NCBI GenBank assembly: GCA_028571325.1
Contig: CP116767.1
Location: 277,150 to 341,149 of the forward strand
Direction of reading: 5' to 3'
DNA from: Wolbachia endosymbiont of Ctenocephalides felis wCfeF
GTDB lineage: Bacteria; Pseudomonadota; Alphaproteobacteria; Rickettsiales; Anaplasmataceae
DNA: 64,000 bases
Shown: positions 27,300 to 36,488 of the stretch, piece after piece
How the letters are laid out: each line of letters begins with the position of its first letter
Numbering within the stretch: the stretch's first letter is position 1
Program-made: the position numbers and the translations under genes
Notes under the pieces: model-generated
What the model was told of the DNA's origin: nothing
Seen by the model: the letters and a program-made list of their open reading frames with translations, nothing else
Database searches by the model: none

Positions 27300-28367
27300 A
27301 TGATGACGAATCACGAAACAAATTTAGATTCTAAACAAAGTTCCACTTTTATGGGAACTTTGCAGGATAAACTGAAAGATATAAAAAATTTCTCTAACTG
27401 GCCTGCAAAAGAACAAATGGTTGCAGTAACTGCAGTAGGTGTGATATTTGGTGCATTGCTTCCAGTTGTGGCAGTTGCTTTACCAGTTGCTGCAGCAGGT
27501 GCAGCAGTTGCTCTTACTCTATTTTTTGCTGTGAAAGCAGTTGAATATGGATATAAAGGGCTCAAATGGTCAGCAGAGAAGACATGGGAAGGGGCGAAAT
27601 ATACTGCCGGGAAAATTAAAGCTGGTGCTGTGTATGTTAAGGATTCAGTGAAAGAAGGTTATGAACATTCAGTAGATTCACTGAAGAGAGAAGCTCACCT
27701 TGTACGTGATAGAATAACAGACGCAAGGAATGCACTTGCTGTAGCAATATATGATGATAGAGAGAAGTATGAAGATAGAAGTGAAGTTAAAGAAGCTGCT
27801 GCAAAAAGGAAAGAAGATCACATTCTTAAGAGTTCACGTGAAATGCGTAGTAACATGTTTTATGGTGATGATACATCTAGCTTATCAAGAAGCAGTTCAA
27901 CGAGTTCACTGAATTCTAATAGTACTGATGGTAGCACAGCAGGATTGGTAAATCCTGAGGAGCATAAAAAAGCACCTGCTTTTAAGAACAAAATGTCATC
28001 ATTGTTCAGAAGAAACAAAGCACCGAAGGAAGCAAAAGAAGCTACTGAAGTTAAGTATCAAGTTCTTCCTGAACAAGATGGCGCAATGCCGTCTGCAACA
28101 ATTGATCCTGCTCGTCCTAGAAGAAACTCTTCATCTAGTAGCTTGCCTGTGCTTACTACAGCTGTTCTACCAAAGGCGCCTGAAAGTCCAACCAGTGGTT
28201 ATGGTAGTGGAAGAAGTTCACCTAATCCTTCTGGTTCTTCTACGCCAACAGAACGGAGTCCTATTCTTAATGACAAAGAGTTCAAGGAAAAGTTAGAGAA
28301 ACGACGTGCATCTGTAGATCAACCTAGTGTAGAACCTGTCAATCCAGGAGTAATGTATAAGGAGTAA
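27300..28367 (+). CDS. Hypothetical protein with hydrophobic hairpin and Ser/Pro-rich tail
   Basis: A 355-residue protein with no signal peptide. Two hydrophobic segments (about 42-80: AVGVIFGALLPVVAVALPVA and beyond) are followed by an amphipathic KTWEGAKYTAGKIKAGAVYV stretch and a disordered C-terminal half with runs of Ser and Pro (SSLSRSSSTSSLNS; SGRSSPNPSGSSTP). GAGG (27290-27293) lies 6 bases before this ATG; the GTG at 27288 is rejected. I do not recognise the family. The architecture fits a host-directed protein, but nothing here proves export. Confidence 0.75.
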   Translation: MMTNHETNLDSKQSSTFMGTLQDKLKDIKNFSNWPAKEQMVAVTAVGVIFGALLPVVAVALPVAAAGAAVALTLFFAVKAVEYGYKGLKWSAEKTWEGAKYTAGKIKAGAVYVKDSVKEGYEHSVDSLKREAHLVRDRITDARNALAVAIYDDREKYEDRSEVKEAAAKRKEDHILKSSREMRSNMFYGDDTSSLSRSSSTSSLNSNSTDGSTAGLVNPEEHKKAPAFKNKMSSLFRRNKAPKEAKEATEVKYQVLPEQDGAMPSATIDPARPRRNSSSSSLPVLTTAVLPKAPESPTSGYGSGRSSPNPSGSSTPTERSPILNDKEFKEKLEKRRASVDQPSVEPVNPGVMYKE

Positions 28368-28398
28368 TGTATAATAAGTAAAACTACCACTTCCCCAC

Positions 28399-28440
28399 AA
28401 GGACGTTGCTCAATGAGTAACGTCCTTTCTATTTTTTCTT
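28399..28440 (+). terminator. Rho-independent terminator
   Basis: The stem AAGGACGTT (28399-28407) and AACGTCCTT (28419-28427) with an inner CTC/GAG is followed by TCTATTTTTTCTT. It ends the transcript of the gene at 27300. Confidence 0.85.
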
Positions 28441-28491
28441 GATGAATAAATCTAAGTAAAGTATAGTAGCAATGCGTTTATGTAGATTCTA

Positions 28492-28827
28492 ATGAGTGGT
28501 TTAGTTTTGATTTATACAACTTTTGCAAGTTTAAAGGAGGCTAAAACCGTTTCTGAAGAATTGTTGAACGAGAAATCAATTGCTTGTGTAAACATATTTC
28601 CCGAGGTGAATTCTCTTTATTTATGGGAAGGTAAAATTAATAGTAGTCGTGAAATAGTAGCAATTATGAAAAGCAGGAACGATCAAGTTAATAAGGTTGT
28701 AGAAAAAATCGAAGCAATGCATTCTTATGATCAACCTGCTGTTATAATAATACCTATAGAAAAAGCAAATAAATCTTTTACTAATTGGGTTAATAATGTT
28801 ATTGATGTAAGCAGTATTGGGGTGTAG
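28492..28827 (+). CDS. cutA: Divalent-cation tolerance protein CutA
   Basis: A 111-residue CutA1 with the family blocks IYTTFASLKEAKTVSEELL, ACVNIFPEVNSLYLWEGKI and the C-terminal SYDQPAVIIIPI. It forms trimers resembling PII; its cellular role is unsettled. Its stop TAG at 28825-28827 lies inside tRNA-Gln, which starts at 28818. Confidence 0.95.
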   Translation: MSGLVLIYTTFASLKEAKTVSEELLNEKSIACVNIFPEVNSLYLWEGKINSSREIVAIMKSRNDQVNKVVEKIEAMHSYDQPAVIIIPIEKANKSFTNWVNNVIDVSSIGV

Positions 28828-28892
28828 CCAAGCGGTAAGGCAGCGGTTTTTGATACCGCCATGCGAAGGTTCGAATCCTTCCACCCCAGCCA
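28818..28892 (+). tRNA. tRNA-Gln (anticodon TTG)
   Basis: The acceptor TGGGGTG pairs with CACCCCA. The D arm is GCC/GGC, the anticodon stem GCGGT/ACCGC holds loop TTTTGAT with TTG at 28850-28852, the T arm is GAAGG/CCTTC. Discriminator G, CCA encoded (28890-28892). The first 10 bases overlap the end of cutA. Confidence 0.97.
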
Positions 28893-28910
28893 TATTGAAG
28901 AGGGTGTGAA

Positions 28911-29504
28911 ATGATATCACTTTTCTATAGATTAAGGTTATTAAGTTATATACTGAGCAATTTAAAGGACATAGTTGTCAAGCTATTCCTCCTTATAATA
29001 TATCTTTATGCATCCAGCGTTACGTTCATGTTTCTCAGCAATGGCTTTTGGTATGCTGTAGAATTTGGCTCTTTCAAAAGTGCATTTAACCATTTATTTG
29101 AATATTGCAAGTGGTATTACGATAACAAAAATGACCTCAGTTATGGAGTTTATTTTAGAATATTAGTAGCGTTTCTTGCTCCGCATTTTCTCTATAGATT
29201 ACTTCTTAGTACCGGCTGGAAATCTTTTTTAAAGGGAAAAATAATGCAGATACTCAGGTTCATGATCAAAGGCAAAAGGGGTAGTAAAGCAAGTTACAGC
29301 AGTAAAGCAAATGGTAGTAGTTATAACTATAGCAGCAAAAATAGCTACAGCAGTAGCAGTCATTATGGTTACAATGATGAACGCCATGCTCAAGAAAGGC
29401 AAAAAGTGGCCATGATAAGGCAACTATTAGTCAAGGATATAGAGGAAACCATAGATAAAAGGCTAAATGATATCTTTTTCGGTGGAAGGAGCAAGTCTCA
29501 CTAA
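28911..29504 (+). CDS. Membrane protein with Ser/Tyr-rich linker, unknown
   Basis: A 197-residue protein with membrane segments at about 20-45 and 85-102. A low-complexity linker (SKASYSSKANGSSYNYSSKN and on to about 152) precedes a charged helical C-terminus. It begins 18 bp after tRNA-Gln. I do not recognise the family. Confidence 0.65.
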   Translation: MISLFYRLRLLSYILSNLKDIVVKLFLLIIYLYASSVTFMFLSNGFWYAVEFGSFKSAFNHLFEYCKWYYDNKNDLSYGVYFRILVAFLAPHFLYRLLLSTGWKSFLKGKIMQILRFMIKGKRGSKASYSSKANGSSYNYSSKNSYSSSSHYGYNDERHAQERQKVAMIRQLLVKDIEETIDKRLNDIFFGGRSKSH

Positions 29505-29511
29505 AAAAGCT

Positions 29512-29808
29512 TTATCTAGTTTTTTGAGTATGGCTTTTTAGAATTGGCTGTATTTTGTTTTTTACATATACCGGGTCATAATCAGCCAATACACATGTGT
29601 GCACAAAATCTTGACTAAAATCTGATAACCAGGAAATTGCTTTCTGTTTTTCTACCAAGCTTTGTGTTTTTTTACAGTTGCTTGTTGCATCAATTACTGC
29701 CTGCCCTATTACTGATTTCCACAGTATATGATACCGTTGTATGTCATCTGGCATACTATTTGCTTTGTAATGGTGAAAAAATTCTTTGAAATTGAAGTTG
29801 TTTGACAT
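29512..29808 (-). CDS. Small phage-like hypothetical protein
   Basis: A 98-residue protein. Its EKQKAISWLSDFSQDFVHTC..LADYDPVYVKNKI pattern resembles short proteins seen in alphaproteobacterial phages and prophages, in which a WL..S.DF..VC..A..DP..VR motif recurs. Function unknown. It could be a further trace of the phage that left the terminase fragment. AGGAGGC lies before the ATG at 29808, a strong ribosome site. Confidence 0.6.
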   Translation of the reverse strand: MSNNFNFKEFFHHYKANSMPDDIQRYHILWKSVIGQAVIDATSNCKKTQSLVEKQKAISWLSDFSQDFVHTCVLADYDPVYVKNKIQPILKSHTQKTR

Positions 29809-30012
29809 AATATGCCTCCTTGATTTAGGTTAAAAATTTGCAGGGGATTGAAATTTTGTGCGAACATTGTCTACTGATACCAAGCTTCACTGGTAACGGA
29901 ACAAATGAAAAAGGGCCCTTTTTGCCTATAATTGGGGAGTTAAGCAAATTTATAACGTGTTCCATTTGTCTTCCCAATAACGAATGTTGGTATGAAATAG
30001 GTGCAACCCTCT

Positions 30013-30380
30013 CTTGTCATTCCAGTGCTCCTTCTCTTGTCATCCCAGTGCGTGACACTGGGATCTCATTTCACTTTATGGCGGTGTCATCCCAGCGCCT
30101 CCTTCTCCTGTCATTCCAGCGCGTGACGCACAACTGTACGAACATTGCAATTAGCAGGTAATTTGCGCAACAGACGGTGTCATCCCAGTGCTCCAACACT
30201 GGGATCCAGCCTTTCCATAATCATCAAAAACGTCGTATTTTATCATAAAACAGCTACTTTTATACTCACCAACTTAATAAAATTCCTGGATGCCAGTGTC
30301 AGCTACTTGCATGACATCCTCCTGGTAGGCTCAAATTGCAATGTTCGTACAGCTGTGCGTCACGCGCTGGAATGACACCC
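30013..30380. repeat. Cluster of Wolbachia palindromic elements
   Basis: GTCATTCCAGTGC or GTCATCCCAGTGC cores start at about 30017, 30038, 30089, 30111 and 30179. The inverted ends CACTGGGATC lie at 30056 and 30197, with GCGCTGGAATGACA at 30364-30377. A second shared string, TGTACGAACATTGCAATT, appears directly at 30135 and inverted at 30335. Confidence 0.75.
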
Positions 30381-30400
30381 TTCACGGTCTCTTGAACTGC

Positions 30401-30855
30401 TTCAGCTATAAACATTAAGAAATTTACCAAACGAGAAAAAAAAGCAAAAGAAGCCCCGGTTGGTGGCTAATTATTTATATGTACCTCAAATATCGGCGTT
30501 TTTATTCTCAGCGCTACGATTCAGCTATTTTTAAATGCAAATAACCTAAACTGTAAACGTTAAGAAATTTACTAAGCAGGAAAAAAAGGCAAAAAAACTC
30601 TGAGGCAGCTAGCATTCAAATTCTCCCTTGTCTATTTGACGTTCTATACTGTCTTAAACGACTTATAAGCGCGTTTCAGCTTGTATAGGTAAAAACCAGA
30701 AGTTTTAAAAAGACGTAAGGTGCACATAGTGCGAAAATTTAAACATGAGACGCCAAATACCCTAAGTTTTTTGTCATTAACCTGCACAGATTGCGAAGAT
30801 AAACAAATAGCTTCAGTCTCATTATAAGGGTAACGGCAAAAGTTGTCAAGTAAAT
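30401..30855 (-). repeat. Dispersed promoter-bearing element, copy B
   Basis: On the minus strand it has the same order of blocks as copy A. Its promoter reads TTGACA (30849-30844), 17 bp, TATAAT (30826-30821). Transcription would run away from secD toward the gene at 29512. Confidence 0.75.
30821..30849 (-). promoter_or_regulatory. Perfect sigma-70 promoter in element copy B
   Basis: TTGACA-17-TATAAT on the minus strand. Confidence 0.7.
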
Positions 30856-30959
30856 TTTGCATTTAATCTGTATAGCTACTTGGATGACGCAGTAGGTTAT
30901 TTAGAGAATTTTACAAAAATCCATTTTTAACTTACACTACAATTTTAAACCTATAACTT

Positions 30960-32474
30960 ATGCGCAATAGGCTTATAATCAAATCTTTTTCGGTACTGTG
31001 TATCCTCCTGCTCGCTTTATACGTAATACTGCCGAATTTCTTTGATAATAAGCTTCTTGTTTCAAAAAAGAGAATAAACCTAGGGCTCGACCTGAAAGGT
31101 GGGTCATCTCTGCTTCTTAATGTAGATTTGGATTCTTACTTCAAAGAAAAATTGAGTATGTTAGCCGATGAAATAAAAGAAAGCCTACTGGCAAAAAACA
31201 TCGAATCCCGCGTACAAGGCGATAAACAGGTGGTTATAACTTTAAATAATATCGATGACCATAAGAAAGTTTCAACGTTAGTCCATAAAATAAACCCAAA
31301 TTTAGAGCTAAACAGGAAGGATTCTTCGATTTTCATTTCATATAAGCCCCATTATAAAAATTCCCTAATCAATGAAGTAGTTTCAGAGTCGATAAATAAC
31401 GTCCAAAGACGCCTGGATAAGCTTGGTACAAGGGAAGTAAGCGTGCAAAAACAGGGGCAGAACAAGATATTAGTTCAAGTGCCTGGAGTAGAAGATACCG
31501 AACAAATAAAATCTCTGCTTGGCAAAACTGCTAAGCTGGCTTTCCATTTGGCAAACACTAATGTGGCCAAAATGCAGGATATAGACCACGAAACTACTGT
31601 CATACTCAAAGATTCTTTAGGCAACTCTTATCCAATATTCCGCAAGACTGAAATAGGTGGTGATTCGCTGGTTAACGCGTCAGTTAGATTCGGTTCGCTT
31701 GGTAAACCCACAGTACATTTTAAATTCGACAGCATAGCAAGTAAGAGATTCGCAAAAATCACTAAGGAAAACGTGGGAAAGCCCTTTGCAATTGTTCTCG
31801 ACAACACAGTTCTAACTGTGCCAACAATACGTGAACCAATCCTAAATGGAGAGGGAGAAATTAGTGGTAATTTCACTGAAAAACAAGCGAGTGAGCTTGC
31901 AATACTCCTAAAATCTGGCGCATTGCCAGCACCGCTTAAAATAATAGAAGAGAAAAATATCGGCCCAAGTCTTGGAGAAGAGTCAATAAAAGCAGGAGAA
32001 ATAGCAGCAATAATCTCTATTGTAGCTGTTGCTTTATTTATAATGATTATCTACGGCAAGTTAGGCTTATTGGCCTCTGTTGCACTACTTTTTAACGTGA
32101 TTTCTATACTATTAATTCTTACCCTACTTGAGGCAACTCTGACTTTACCTGGAATTGCCGGTATTGCGCTAACTGTTGGTATGTCAGTGGATGCGAATGT
32201 TTTGATATTTGAACGCATTCGTGAAGAAATGAAATCAGGAAAAAGAACAGTCCGTGCTATTGAAGAGGGTTTTAAAAACGCAATAAAAACAATCCTCGAT
32301 TCAAATCTCACCACACTAATTGCCGCGGGAATAATGTTTGCCATTGGCAGCGGAGCGATAAGAGGCTTCTCTGTTACTTTGTCAATAGGCATCTTATGCT
32401 CAATGTTCTCCGCAATCACAGTCACAAAACTCCTGATAGAATTGTGCGTAGATCCGAAGAAGTTGGTGCTTTAA
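30960..32474 (+). CDS. secD: Protein translocase subunit SecD
   Basis: Uses the proton gradient to help Sec-dependent export. The 504-residue protein has one N-terminal membrane helix, the NLGLDLKGGSSLLL motif, the large periplasmic P1 domain, and five further helices (about 340-495) with GMSVDANVLIFERIREE. It is separate from secF, which is not in the window. Confidence 0.96.
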   Translation: MRNRLIIKSFSVLCILLLALYVILPNFFDNKLLVSKKRINLGLDLKGGSSLLLNVDLDSYFKEKLSMLADEIKESLLAKNIESRVQGDKQVVITLNNIDDHKKVSTLVHKINPNLELNRKDSSIFISYKPHYKNSLINEVVSESINNVQRRLDKLGTREVSVQKQGQNKILVQVPGVEDTEQIKSLLGKTAKLAFHLANTNVAKMQDIDHETTVILKDSLGNSYPIFRKTEIGGDSLVNASVRFGSLGKPTVHFKFDSIASKRFAKITKENVGKPFAIVLDNTVLTVPTIREPILNGEGEISGNFTEKQASELAILLKSGALPAPLKIIEEKNIGPSLGEESIKAGEIAAIISIVAVALFIMIIYGKLGLLASVALLFNVISILLILTLLEATLTLPGIAGIALTVGMSVDANVLIFERIREEMKSGKRTVRAIEEGFKNAIKTILDSNLTTLIAAGIMFAIGSGAIRGFSVTLSIGILCSMFSAITVTKLLIELCVDPKKLVL

Positions 32475-32533
32475 GTTACTAATTCCAAAACAACGAATTT
32501 GTTGTATAATGTCACTTTTGAGTTTTATTTCCA

Positions 32534-33718
32534 ATGCATAGGTTTGCGATACTCTTTTCTATATTGCTTGCAATAGTTGCGTACTACTTAAACAATGAAG
32601 TCATATTTGAAGTAGCAAAGTTATTTAGTGATATATTCATCAGCTTGCTCAAATTGATCAGTTTACCTTTGGTTTTTCTATCCATAGTGTCTACAATTTC
32701 AGGACTTAAAGACTCAATTGAAATCAAAACTTTACTTAAGAAAACACTGTTCTATACGCTGCTTACAACCATTATAGCTGCGTTTGTTGCGCTATCTTTC
32801 TATTTACTTATGGATCCAGTGAGAAAAAATTTCATAAGTAACACGATAGAAAGCGTAAATGACGGCAATTACAACTACTTTTCATACTTGAAATCACTCA
32901 TTCCTTCAAATTTTGTGCAAGTTTTTCTTGAAAATAACGTTATTGGCAGCATATTGATCGCTTTTTTAATGGGTGGAGCTGTTATTTCACTCTCAAGAGA
33001 AAAACAGGATATGTTACATCAAGTGTTTTCTGCACTTTTTGATGCGTTACTTAAAATTGCTCAAGGGCTACTGAAGTTTATTCCGCTCGCTGTTTGGTCT
33101 TTTATCACGTGTTTTTTGCACGAATTGAAAGGCGGCAGCGAGTTCCATAGTCTTTTGTGGTATTTTGCTTGCATAATGTCTGCAAATCTCGTGCAAGCGT
33201 TTCTGGTTTTACCGCTACTTATGTGGTATAAAGGCATATCACCAATTCAAACGCTGAAGGGAGTTATACCGGCGCTCACACTTGCATTTTTCTCTAAATC
33301 ATCCAGTGCAACACTGCCGACAACCATAGACTGTGTGCAAAATAAGCTGAAAGTGCCAAAGAAATTGTCGTCCTTTATTTTACCAATATGCACAACAATC
33401 AATATGAACGCATGTGCTGCGTTTATTTTGATTACAGTAATGTTTGTTGCGGAGATGAATGGGCACACATTTTCCTTAAGCGAAATGTTTATATGGATTT
33501 TTTTAGCTACAGGAGCTGCAATTGGCAACGCTGGAGTGCCTATGGGATGCTATTTTATGGCAACTAGTTATCTTGTATCAATGAACGTTCCTTTGTATAT
33601 TATGGGACTGATTTTGCCTATCTACGCGATCATCGATATGTGTGAAACTGCAATAAATGTGTGGTCTGATGTTTGCGTAACTCAAATAATCAATAAAGAA
33701 TGTAAGGGTGAAACTTAA
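32534..33718 (+). CDS. Dicarboxylate/amino acid:cation symporter
   Basis: A 394-residue DAACS (SLC1-like) transporter. The re-entrant loop motif is KSSSATLPTT, with NMNACAAF in helix 7 and GAAIGNAGVPMG in hairpin 2. Likely imports glutamate, aspartate or C4-dicarboxylates from the host cell, important carbon sources for Wolbachia. The ribosome site is weak. It sits directly before pyrE (6-bp gap). Confidence 0.92.
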   Translation: MHRFAILFSILLAIVAYYLNNEVIFEVAKLFSDIFISLLKLISLPLVFLSIVSTISGLKDSIEIKTLLKKTLFYTLLTTIIAAFVALSFYLLMDPVRKNFISNTIESVNDGNYNYFSYLKSLIPSNFVQVFLENNVIGSILIAFLMGGAVISLSREKQDMLHQVFSALFDALLKIAQGLLKFIPLAVWSFITCFLHELKGGSEFHSLLWYFACIMSANLVQAFLVLPLLMWYKGISPIQTLKGVIPALTLAFFSKSSSATLPTTIDCVQNKLKVPKKLSSFILPICTTINMNACAAFILITVMFVAEMNGHTFSLSEMFIWIFLATGAAIGNAGVPMGCYFMATSYLVSMNVPLYIMGLILPIYAIIDMCETAINVWSDVCVTQIINKECKGET

Positions 33719-33724
33719 AAAACG

Positions 33725-34327
33725 ATGTTAGATAAAAATAACCCGATAATGAAGGAATTTGAGGAAGCTGGAGCGATTTTGCACGGGCATTTTGTCCTGT
33801 CATCAGGGCTGCATAGCGATACATATATACAATGCGCTAAAATTTTTGAGAATCCAAGCAGAGCCATGAAAGTTTGCGAGCTATTAGCAAACAAGATAAG
33901 AAAAGAGCTAAGTAGCCCAATAGATTTAATACTATCTCCCGCAATTGGTGGAATAATCGCGGGTTATGAGATTGGCAGGCAGCTTGGAATGAGGACAATG
34001 TTCTGCGAGCGCGTTAATGGCAAGTTTGAATTGCGCCGCGGATTTGAGATTAAAAAGAGTGAGAAAATATTACTGATCGAAGATGTAATAACTACGGGTA
34101 AATCCTCGCTTGAAGCTGTGAAATGTGCAGAAGATATGGGGGGTAAAGTCGTTGCTGAAGCTGCTCTAATCAAGAGGAATAGTGAAGCAAAATTGCCTTT
34201 TCCTGTTATATCTTTGCTTGAGCTGAATATCAAAAACTATAGCGAATCAGAGCTTCCTGAAGAATTGAAAAAACTGCCTGTAACCAAGCCAGGAAGCCGG
34301 GAATATCTAAGTAATTGTGCAAAGTAA
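33725..34327 (+). CDS. pyrE: Orotate phosphoribosyltransferase
   Basis: Makes OMP from orotate and PRPP in pyrimidine synthesis. The 200-residue protein has the N-terminal HFVLSSGLHSDTYIQCAK, the PAIGGIIAGYE loop and the PRPP-binding motif ILLIEDVITTGKSS. Wolbachia keeps the pyrimidine route, so this is expected. Confidence 0.95.
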   Translation: MLDKNNPIMKEFEEAGAILHGHFVLSSGLHSDTYIQCAKIFENPSRAMKVCELLANKIRKELSSPIDLILSPAIGGIIAGYEIGRQLGMRTMFCERVNGKFELRRGFEIKKSEKILLIEDVITTGKSSLEAVKCAEDMGGKVVAEAALIKRNSEAKLPFPVISLLELNIKNYSESELPEELKKLPVTKPGSREYLSNCAK

Positions 34328-34370
34328 TCCTATTTTCAATGTCATTCAGGTAGCTCATAGAAACAGAACA

Positions 34371-34865
34371 AAAAAACTACTTGACAACTTTCGCCGGTCC
34401 CCTTACAATAGAATTGTGGGTGTTTTAGGCCTAAAATTTATCTTTAATCTTGTATTAAGTGACAAAAGCACAGTATAAAACAAGGCGTGTTATGTTTTAT
34501 TTTTGCAGCATGGACACTGCATGTCTTTATAATTTTTTGTCTACATTAGCTGAGCCTCGCTTACTAAGCGGTGTAAGAGAGAACCGGACGCCAAGTTTTT
34601 GAGAGAACAGTAAACAACTCACATTGCGGGGTTTCTTTCGTCTTTTTTTTAAATTGGTTAAAATCTTAATTAACCTCGTTTTTTTCACAAAAAATTGCTT
34701 GACAAACTTCAACATTCCTCTTATAATAACATTATGGGTATTTACAACCCCAAGGTCAGCTACTTGTCAAGCGTATAGAGCATTAACGCCAAGTTATTAA
34801 AATAGATATTGACCAGGGTTTCTTTTGCTTTTTTTCTCGTTTGGTAAATTTTTTAATGTTTATAG
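34371..34865 (+). repeat. Dispersed promoter-bearing element, diverged copy E with two promoters
   Basis: Shares the start (ACTACTTGACAACTTTCGCCG) only in part and the end block TTTCTTTTGCTTTTTTTCTC with copy A; the middle is diverged. Two promoters are present: 34381-34409 (TTGACA-17-TACAAT) and 34699-34727 (TTGACA-17-TATAAT). Both read toward the ankyrin gene at 35110. Confidence 0.6.
34699..34727 (+). promoter_or_regulatory. Perfect sigma-70 promoter upstream of the ankyrin gene
   Basis: TTGACA (34699-34704), 17-bp spacer, TATAAT (34722-34727). About 380 bp before the ankyrin start, with no terminator recognised between. Confidence 0.6.
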
Positions 34866-35109
34866 CTGGTTGCAATTTATGAACGAATATTTGTTTTTAC
34901 AACAAATGGTGTCATTCCACTTGCTTTGCACCTTGCGCAGCATAATCCAGGTACCTGTTTCACCAACTGCTCCTTACGAACTTCTTGGCGTACAAAAAAA
35001 ACACCACCTTCCGCATGAGCAATCAGTATGTCTCTTGTAGATTCACTCAAACTTAATCAAGTAGGAGTATTATTGATGCGAAAAGGGTTTCACTAGAAGT
35101 TTAAGCGGT

Positions 35110-36474
35110 ATGGTGCATGAGGAAGACATAAACCAATTAGTAGAAAGTGGATTTGATATTAACTCAAAAGATGTAAATGGAATCACTCTTCTGCATAAAT
35201 TTACAAAAGAAGGCGATGCAGCTAGAGTAAGATCATTGCTAGAGCATGCGGCAGATTTTAATGTTGTAGACAGCGAAAATAGAAATCCACTGCACTATGC
35301 TGTTATGCATGGACATAAGAAAATTGCTAAACTTCTTGTCAACCAACTGACAATCAATTCCAAAGATAAAAATGGATTTACTCCGCTGCACCTTGCTGCG
35401 CTACAAGATGATACGGAATTAATAAGTTTTTTGATCGCAAAAGGTGCAAAAATCAATGAAAGAGATGTTAAAGAAGGCTACACTCCTCTTCACATAGCTT
35501 CACTATACGGTTCCAAAAAAAGCGCCCAAACTTTAGTTGATAGTGGAGCCAATCTTGAATGCGAAGATAATAATTTACACACTCCTTTATTTCTGACCAT
35601 TTATCAGTGCACCGCACATTATGAGAGTAGAGAAGAAATTATAGAATATCTGATAAAAAAAGGGGCGAACATAGAAGCAAAAGACGCGGAGAATAATACT
35701 ACGCTCTTCCTAGCGGCATATAACAATAAAATGCAAATAGTGAAGCTTATTGTAAAAAAACAGCAAGCAAAAGCTAACTTTAAAGAATTTATCTGTACAA
35801 AAAACAGTCATGGTTTTGATGCATTGGATTGCGCTGTTGAGCATAACAATAGGAAAATGGTAACATTTCTTGTTTCAAAGGGAATGGACGCAAATGATCA
35901 AGATTTCAATGGTAATGCCCGGTTACATAAAGCTAGCTATAATGGTGACACTAAAGCAGTTAGGCTCTTATTGGAGCTTAAAGTAAACGTGAATGCTGTC
36001 ACCAAATGTAACAGAACTCCCCTGCTGCTAGCAGTTAAAAAAGGTCATACAAAGATTGTGAAAATGTTACTGGAAGTTAAAGCCAATATGAATATCTGCG
36101 AGCAACAGGGTTATACACCTCTGCATCTTGCTGTCCAAAGGAATTACTTTGATATAGCCCAGCTATTAATAGAGAAAGGAGCAGACCTTAGCATTAAGTG
36201 CAAAGACGGTTACTCTGCAATAGACATGTTTATCAACAAAGCTAATGGCAGAGCAGACATCAACGAAAACTACAAGAAATTTTGTAGGTTTTTAATACTT
36301 TACCTGAAAGAGCTACATAGTAAATACAAAGCTTCTTGCATGTTTTCAACCCTGGCTTTAAGCTTAACAATTCTAGGATTACCATTTATTTTTAAGCCTA
36401 TAATCAAATATAGAGAAAGAAATAGAATGTATAAAAAAACTAAGGCCATGCTGGAAAACTTGCTTTATATTTAA
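35110..36474 (+). CDS. Ankyrin-repeat protein with C-terminal membrane segment
   Basis: A 454-residue protein with about eleven ankyrin repeats (about 5-385), many with the TPLHLA and GA.IN..D signatures (NGFTPLHLAALQDDTELISF, GYTPLHIASLYGSKKSAQTL). A hydrophobic segment (about 410-430) and basic tail end it. No signal peptide. Ankyrin repeats bind proteins; in Wolbachia such proteins are candidates for secreted effectors, though this one's target is unknown. The start has only a weak ribosome site. Confidence 0.88.
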   Translation: MVHEEDINQLVESGFDINSKDVNGITLLHKFTKEGDAARVRSLLEHAADFNVVDSENRNPLHYAVMHGHKKIAKLLVNQLTINSKDKNGFTPLHLAALQDDTELISFLIAKGAKINERDVKEGYTPLHIASLYGSKKSAQTLVDSGANLECEDNNLHTPLFLTIYQCTAHYESREEIIEYLIKKGANIEAKDAENNTTLFLAAYNNKMQIVKLIVKKQQAKANFKEFICTKNSHGFDALDCAVEHNNRKMVTFLVSKGMDANDQDFNGNARLHKASYNGDTKAVRLLLELKVNVNAVTKCNRTPLLLAVKKGHTKIVKMLLEVKANMNICEQQGYTPLHLAVQRNYFDIAQLLIEKGADLSIKCKDGYSAIDMFINKANGRADINENYKKFCRFLILYLKELHSKYKASCMFSTLALSLTILGLPFIFKPIIKYRERNRMYKKTKAMLENLLYI

Positions 36475-36488
36475 GTGTAGCTTTGCCA

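Larger units (their letters stand above)
29809..30959. other. 1.15-kb gene-free repeat region before secD
   Basis: No supported gene. It contains a cluster of at least four palindromic elements (30013-30380) and copy B of the dispersed element (30401-30855). Confidence 0.6.
34328..35109. other. 782-bp gene-free stretch before the ankyrin gene
   Basis: No supported gene. It holds copy E of the dispersed element (34371-34865) and a palindromic-element trace near 34908 (GTGTCATTCCACTTG). Confidence 0.55.

Noticed and set aside
29838..30161. 107-codon plus-strand frame
   Set aside because: Its translation runs through palindromic repeats and has no ribosome site or family match.
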